The position numbers and the translations under genes were made by a program. Shown in pieces: positions 37,864-43,000 of a DNA stretch of 43,000 nucleotides. Below the pieces are notes generated by a model, which did no database searches, had not been told where the DNA came from, and saw nothing but the letters and a program-made list of their open reading frames with translations. The stretch's first letter is position 1, and every line of letters begins with the position of its first letter. The DNA is from Adiantum capillus-veneris (taxonomy: Eukaryota; Streptophyta; Polypodiopsida; Polypodiales; Pteridaceae), in NCBI GenBank assembly GCA_014529385.2, contig CM043968.1, forward strand, positions 31,263,513 to 31,306,512. The letters are read 5' to 3'.

Positions 37864-38320
37864 TCATGCTTCTAGCCCTTCTTCTCCTTCTTCAACTGTA
37901 GAGTTAGAGGGTTCTCCCTCTTCTGGAATGTCTAGCACGAATTCTAGGTCAAACCTAAGAAAATACCTTTTCAGTCTCCATCCATTGACCCTGGTTTTGT
38001 GAATTCTCCCATCTGCTTCCATCAGTTTATAGCTGCCGTTGTCATAACGTTTCTTGATGATGAATGGCCCTTCCCATCTGGGTTGAAATTTCTTATCCTT
38101 CCTAGTGTCAAATCTGTTGTCGTATCGCAGTACTAACATGCCTTTTTCCAAAACTTTTTCTTTAAGCCCTTAATTGAAAGTGAGCCGACGTCGCTCTACC
38201 TGTGCTGCATAGTGATTGATTTCTTCTTCCCTATCCAGTTGGAGTCTCTCTAGATCCAAGATGTGGTTTCGGAGGTTTACAATTGGACGATGTGTCTGGC
38301 TAGCCAAGACTCATAAGCTG
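37864..38320 (-). pseudogene. Element T integrase C-terminal domain
   Basis: Positions 38151-37864 encode MLVLRYDNRFDTRKDKKFQP, RWEGPFIIKKRYDNGSYKLM and VNGWRLKRYF, the integrase C-terminal fold of non-chromovirus gypsy elements. No chromodomain follows, only an acidic tail. Between 38320 and 38151 the sense continues in another frame (HYAAQVERRRLTFN), so one frameshift and a stop separate it from the core. Confidence 0.82.
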
Positions 38321-38321
38321 G

Positions 38322-39080
38322 CTATTTGTACCTCAATGGGTAGAATTGCCTCCTTCCATAAACTAGATGGAAAGGGGTGAAACCTAGTGATGTTCGGAAC
38401 GTTGTTCTGTAGGCCCAAAGAGCTGCCATGAGATGTTTATCCCAGTCCCCTGTGTGGTTGTTCACCTGTTTTGTGATGATTTTGCAAATCATTCCATTTA
38501 CCTTCTCTACCAGACCATTGCATTGTGGGTAGTATGGTGTGGAATGCCTACGTGTGATGCCTAACTTCTTCATTAGTTCTCCCACCAGATCACTTCTGAA
38601 TCCTGGTCCTCTATCTGATATTATCTCAAGAGGAGTGCCAAAACGGCAAACGATATGCTCAAAAATGAACTTTGCCACCTTTTGGGCTGTAATGCGGGTA
38701 GTGGCCGTTGCTTCTGCCCATTGAGTCATGTAGTCTACACCCACTATGATGTAAAGTTTACCTGATTGGGCCCTTGGTAAAGGACCGATTGCATCTATTC
38801 CCCATTTCTCAAAACGACCATAAGAACTGATAGGGGTTTGTGGCTCGTAGGTTAACTTGCGATCACTGGCCACTTGACAAGCCTTACATGTTTTACACCA
38901 ATGGTGTACATCCCTGTTCAAACTAGGCAAAAAGTATCCTGCCTGTAGAATCTTCCTACTGGTGATATCTAGAGCAAAATGACCGCCGCAGACGCCGTCA
39001 TGGCAACTTGAAATTACCTCTGTGATTTCACTAGAGGTTGGCACCCGCTTGAGAATTTGATCTTTGCCCTTACAATACAA
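38322..39080 (-). pseudogene. Element T integrase, zinc domain and catalytic core
   Basis: The uninterrupted 252-residue frame has the zinc domain (SSCHDGVCGGHFALDITSRK, then CKTCKACQ). All three catalytic acids are in place: GIDAIGPLP, IISDRGPGF and NGLVEKVN. The segment ends FTPFHLVYGRRQFYPLR. It is the best-preserved domain of Element T. It is called a pseudogene because flanking domains are broken. Confidence 0.87.
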
Positions 39081-39125
39081 GTGGTCGTCTATAAGGCGGT
39101 ACCTAGTAGCCTTCCTTACCAGCCA

Positions 39126-39630
39126 TTATTTTTGGCCTTTGGTGTGTCCTGCTAGACATTCTCCTGTGTCTAGAAAACTGATGATATCAGGCATAGCATC
39201 ACTACCTTGGAAGAGGGGTAGTTTTAACTTGATTGCTCCTACGGGAACGTCTTGTATTCTTTCTTTAGCTAGTGCATCTGCCTCTTGATTTTCTGCTCTG
39301 GGGACATGGAAGAGTTTCACTGCTTCAAACTTCTTTAGAAGGTCTTTAACTTGACGAAGTTGACCAAGTAAAACCTGATTTTTGCAATCCCAGGTGCCAT
39401 TTATTTGCCTTATCAAAAGCAAAGCGTCGCCGAGCACATTTAGGCGTTGAATTATTTGTGAAACACATTGTTCCAACCCAAGGATTAGGGCTGCATATTC
39501 TGCTTCATTGTTGGAGTGGGAGTGTAATAATTGCCCCATGGAGAATACTCTTTCTTGCTATTCATTGAAAATGACCATGCCTGCTCTGCAGACTGATCCA
39601 TTGTTCTCTTGTATGCTCCGTCAAAGAAAA
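39126..39630 (-). pseudogene. Element T second RNase H, archaeal type (aRNH)
   Basis: The domain starts at LFFDGAYKR (about 39630). After a frameshift it continues as HSNNEAEYAALILGLEQCV, GDALLLIRQINGTW and HVPRAENQEADALAK. These are the four acidic motifs of the archaeal-type RNase H found in plant Tat/Ogre-like elements (Asp, Glu, Asp, Asp). It sits between the first RNase H and integrase, its diagnostic position. The frameshift near 39580 inactivates this copy. Confidence 0.83.
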
Positions 39631-40141
39631 GAGAGTGAGCTCTCTCTAGCTTAGGACTTTCTATCGTTGGTGCTCCTTCCTTTGCTTCCGTGTTGACCTT
39701 CAGCTTCTTTTCATAATGGCGATGAGTGAGGATTCCCGCTAAACTAGCCCTGGTGGATTTTTCTACTTGCATGGTGTAGTCAAACTCTTGTAGTCTAATT
39801 AACCACTTTGAGATCCTAGATGAGACATCCATGTGTCGCATTACATATGGGAAAACCTCCTCCATTCTCAGGATTACAAAGGGTCTAGGCAGGAGATAGG
39901 AGCGGAACTTTGTGGTAGCAAACATTAGTGTTAGAACCATGTGTTCTACTTCGGTAAATCCTTTTTCTGATGGGGTCATGACTCGACTAGAGAAGTAAAT
40001 AGGGCACATGAAAGAAGTTTTGGGATCCTTTTGCATTAGCACTGCTCCTAGTGTATCATTTCCCACACTAGGGTTCACATAAAATGGCTCGTCCCACTTA
40101 GGAGGTGAAATAGTGGGAAGCTTAGCTAGGATTTGCTTCAC
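39631..40141 (-). pseudogene. Element T first RNase H, catalytically degenerate tether
   Basis: The region aligns in layout with gypsy RNase H, but its acidic residues are replaced. CDAS is YVNPS (residues 21-25), TDHxxL is ILRMEEVF (90-97) and the DALSR motif is ASLAGILTH (132-140). EVEHMVLTL (64-72) remains. In Tat-type elements and retroviruses the old RNase H is known to survive as a non-catalytic connection once a second RNase H is gained; this copy fits that. Confidence 0.78.
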
Positions 40142-41229
40142 CTCAGTAAACTGCTGCTCGTTCTCTTCACTCCATGAGAGACATCCCTCTGGGTGAGTTG
40201 TTGTAGGGGAAGGACCACTTGAGATAGCAGGGGAATGAACCTGCTTAAGTACCTTACCTTCTGAAGGAAAGAAACCAGCCGCTTGGCGGTGGTGGGTGAT
40301 GATAAAGATACCAGAGCCTGAATCTTGCTAGGGTCAGCCTCGATTCCTTTTGATGAAATTACATGACCAAGGAGAGTGACTTTGCCCTCACCAATGTGAC
40401 ACTTGTCCACGTTGAGTTGGCCACCCAAGGTTTGTAGCCTGGTTAAGCCATCATAGACTTTGCTTAAATGAAGGGCTCGTGAGCTATAAATGCAAAAATC
40501 ATCTATGAAAACCCGTATTGATGTTCCAAAGTAGGGTTGGAAAACACAAGTTACATAGCGTTGAAATGTGGCCAGGGCGTTAGTGAGGCCAAACGGCATC
40601 ACTCTGTAAGCAAAACATCCCCAAGGTGTGATGAAGGTTGTCTTCTTCTGATCCTCCTCCGCAATGCTAATCTAGAAGTATCCTGAGTAGCCATTGCATA
40701 CTGTGTATCGTTCGTGACTTGCCACTTCATTGAGTATTTCAACCTGGAATGGGAGGGGAAAGTGGTCCCTCTTCGTGGCTGCATTGAGAGGTTTATAATC
40801 CACACAGACTCTCCACTTACCTTTTTATTTTGGTGTGACTACTACTGGGGAGACCCATTCTGAGTCTTCGACAGGATAGATGAAACCTGCTTGTAGCAAA
40901 CTTCTCACTTCTTTAAGCAATGCCTCTTGTTGGATTACTCCAAGTCTTTTGAGCTTTTGTACTACGGGTTTATTGCCTTCCTTGAGCTTTATGTGGTGTT
41001 GTACTACTGTAAGTCCTGTGATCTTATTATAGGCATCAATGAACAAAGTAGTGAAGTTACCTAACATGGACACGTACTCCTTCCTTTCTTCATTGGTTAA
41101 CTCATTTGAGAGCATTTTTTGTAGCTTACCTACATCCTCCAAGGACTGCATACCTGATGATCCCTCTTGGTTTGCCGAGGTTGCTTCAGATTGTGTTAAT
41201 CTGTTTGGGTCTTTAAGAATGACTCCCAA
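40138..41229 (-). pseudogene. Element T reverse transcriptase
   Basis: Pieces in order: KEVRSLLQAGFIYPVEDSEW and VSPVVVTPK, then a TAA (40825-40827). Next comes GKWRVCVDYKPLNAATKRDH, HERYTVCNGYSGYF and a TAG (40672-40674). MPFGLTNALATFQRY, VFIDDFCIYSS and LGHVISSKGIEADPSKIQAL follow. The catalytic pair is FIDD at 40498-40509. It is a gypsy RT close to complete apart from two stops and at least one frame change near the end (about 40150). Confidence 0.87.
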
Positions 41230-41274
41230 ACAGATTGTGTTAATCTGTTTGGGTCTTTAAGAATGACTCCCATT
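41187..41274 (-). repeat. 44-bp tandem duplication in Element T
   Basis: CAGATTGTGTTAATCTGTTT begins at 41187 and again at 41231, with over 40 identical bases per unit. Since 44 is not a multiple of three, it shifts the protease-RT linker out of frame. Confidence 0.92.
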
Positions 41275-41444
41275 ACTTCGATGCTACTGTCACTTGCGTC
41301 GGTGGTGGTCGTCTCTTCTCCTGAGGTAGACGAGTAGTCGCTGGTGGACTTGTCTTCTGAAGCCTCCAAGATCATGTTGCGCTGCTTTTCAATCCTCATG
41401 TCATAGAATATGGACTTCCCCTTAACATCCTTCATCTGGATCAT
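41196..41444 (-). pseudogene. Element T protease-RT linker
   Basis: A polar Ser/Thr/Asp-rich spacer (about residues 30-60) leads into ILKDPNRLTQ. It is interrupted by the 44-bp duplication. No enzyme motif is seen. Confidence 0.6.
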
Positions 41445-41552
41445 CCCGGTGCTCTAGTCTTGTTTAGCTTCCATAGCCATAATCCAAGGCCTCCCAAGAA
41501 TGATGGGGTAGCCCTCCCCTTTGTGTGGCATGACGAAGATGTCTACCTCCAC

Positions 41553-41915
41553 TTATGTATTGAATTCTTTTACTTTGACCGCATTTACAATGCCTACGCA
41601 TTTCACTCTTACATTGTTTGCCATCTTGGCTCGGCAGGGTGCCGGCCTACTTACCTCTAGACCTAGATGGTGCATCATCTTTTCACTCATGACGCATATT
41701 TGCATGCCACCATCTATGTAGACGTTTGAAATCCGTTGTCCCTTGATGTGAGCGTCCATGGTTGGCAAGATGTCGTTGAGATCCCTCCCAGAGATAGCCC
41801 CAACTATCCTGGGTCTTGATTTCTTGGTACTTACCATTTTCGTCCATTGCCTCCTCATTTTGAGTGCAAGGTGGAGTAATTGGGGCCAAGTTATCTTCGG
41901 GCCCTGCATTAACAC
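41553..41915 (-). pseudogene. Element T aspartic protease
   Basis: The frame reads NVYIDGGMQICVMSEKMMHH, LGLEVSRPAPCRAKMANNVR and VKCVGIVNAVKV. The Asp-Gly-Gly active site followed by a hydrophobic strand and KMAN matches the layout in Element D (LDGGAG...KMANG). The usual GA after DGG is MQ here, suggesting damage. It would release Gag and Pol parts from the polyprotein. It lies between the zinc knuckle and the RT. Confidence 0.7.
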
Positions 41916-41918
41916 ATC

Positions 41919-42161
41919 CTAAACTAAGTCATATGGTTGTGCATACTCACCTAGTGAGAAGTCCACGATGTCTATCTTCCGTCGCGGTTCAGTTGCTTGC
42001 TTGCTAGACTCGGCCTTCCCTTTCATCTTCTCTTCTCTTTGAGATGCCTCCTCGTGCCTCGCACGCTTCACTCCCATAGCATCCACTTCTTCTACCTTCG
42101 ATTTTCCTTTGTGCTTCTCTCGAGATGACTCTTCTACCTTCACCTTCCCTTTAGCCTCCAA
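41919..42161 (-). pseudogene. Element T Gag-protease linker, Lys/Glu-rich
   Basis: A charged stretch (KVKVEESSREKHKGKSKVEE) ends in RRKIDIVDFSLGEYAQPYDL. No domain is recognised. By position it links the knuckle to the protease. Confidence 0.55.
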
Positions 42162-42182
42162 GCTAATAACACTCCGCTTGGT

Positions 42183-42494
42183 TCACAGCAGGTGGTGGGG
42201 GTAGTGGCGGAATGAGAGGTTGAGGTGGTGATTGCTGTTGTACAGGTGGTCGAAGGATTTGGACCGGTGGGATTGGTCCTGGCTGCCTAGGTGGTGGTGG
42301 TCTTGCTCTCGGCGGAGAGATCTGATTGTGTCTACTCCTCTATTGAAATTCTGTCTCCTTGGGTGTGGGTAGTAGTACATTCCATGGCCATCTTCCCCGC
42401 AGTTGTAACAGTGGTACTCTGGGTTCTGCCTTCGTTGTCCCCTTCCTTGTTCTAGGTTTCTGCCAGATGCATGCCCTTGTTGCACCAGATGCAC
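42183..42494 (-). pseudogene. Element T zinc knuckle region
   Basis: CYNCGEDGHGMYYY at about 42415-42374 fits CX2CX4HX4 but the last Cys is Tyr, so zinc binding is probably lost. It is flanked by Gln/Arg-rich sequence typical of the nucleocapsid part of Gag. Confidence 0.7.
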
Positions 42495-42526
42495 AGATAA
42501 ACTCTCTAATTGGGTGGTGATGCGAC

Positions 42527-43000
42527 TCAGCAGGTCTTGTTGTTTTTCTGATGCCTCCTTGGTCGGTCCGAGCTTGTTTCCTTTGACTCGTTTACTCTTG
42601 CTTGCATGCGCAACTTCTTATCTTTAAGGTGGGCTACTTCGACTGCCAACTCATATGTTGCAGGAAACCTTCCCTTCACCTTCTCTCTAAGCGGCGACCA
42701 TAGATCAGCAATGAAACGACCCTTCTTTAGCAAATTAGGCGCTCCTTCGCCTTCCTCCAGTGTGGCAACCCATCTCTCCCATAAGTCCACAAACTTTGAC
42801 TCGTAGGTGGCATACTCCAGCAGGCCTCCCTGCTTTTATTATGTCAGTATCTTCCATAGCTTCTCCGAGGTTGTGCCTCCACCAAACCTCTTTACAAAAG
42901 CAGCCCTTAACACATCCCATGCATTCTTGGTAGCCTGGAGCAATGCATTATACCAGGACTTGGCCTCTACTTTCATCAGTAGAGGAAAAATTCTAAGTCG
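42527..43000 (-). pseudogene. Element T gag core (partial, runs off right edge)
   Basis: From the window edge the minus strand reads RIFPLLMKVEAKSWYNALLQ and AFVKRFGG, then two TAA codons (about 42838-42843). It continues LLEYATYESKFVDLWERWVA, GRFIADLWSPLREKVKGRFP and VAHLKDKKLRMQARV. This matches a gypsy Gag capsid C-terminal half, ending in a coiled basic tail. The N-terminal half, leader, primer site and 5' LTR are outside the window. Confidence 0.78.

Overview
The window is a repeat-dense stretch of a land-plant nuclear genome, not a bacterial or viral sequence. The evidence is nested LTR retrotransposons with tRNA primer sites, plant-type chromovirus, Tat-like and copia remnants, long CT/GA, CA, AT and poly-G microsatellites, and one intron-type donor closing a plausible plant gene exon. 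No species marker is visible. A large-genome plant (fern, lycophyte or conifer-like) is my guess only. Almost all retroelement coding sequence lies on the minus strand.

Layout. 1-4944: Element A, a chromodomain Ty3/gypsy element (chromovirus) with a complete 1239-bp 5' LTR at 3706-4944, an iMet-type primer site and gag. It has lost protease and the catalytic half of reverse transcriptase (RT). It sits inside the integrase gene of Element B, an older decayed chromovirus (4945 to about 9230). Next to B is a plus-strand integrase relic, Element C (about 9235-9880). 9881-14040 holds no recognisable gene but has a 42-nt G run. 14225-14904 (minus) is the one good candidate host exon: an N-terminus with an FNESAGSRRQTY motif, resembling plant MBD8-type proteins. 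17812-18370 is a truncated copia 3' end with its LTR. 19170-21745 is an array of diverged AGCTTGGACAAG repeats with an FCP1/NIF-like phosphatase pseudogene at about 20060-20823. 22745-25850 holds a possible gypsy 3' end and a decayed copia gag-protease region.

26856-35793: Element D, the most interesting object. It is a complete 8938-bp LTR element with nearly identical 574/581-bp LTRs, a GCATA target-site duplication, a tRNA-Asp-type primer site and polypurine tracts. Its only coding capacity is a very long Gag plus an aspartic protease; I see no RT, RNase H or integrase. 35799 to about 37835 is a microsatellite and poly-purine desert. About 37836-43000 (right edge) is Element T, a Tat-like gypsy element. 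Its ordinary RNase H has lost its catalytic residues and a second, archaeal-type RNase H follows it. Its 5' end lies off the window.

How they fit together: A and D both lack a usable RT of their own, so if they moved in this state it was with enzymes supplied in trans. Element T shares an unusual DGG protease active site with D and belongs to a lineage that could be related to D's helper. T itself is broken by stops and frameshifts, so the real helper would be another copy. B, C and the copia pieces are dead relics showing successive insertion.
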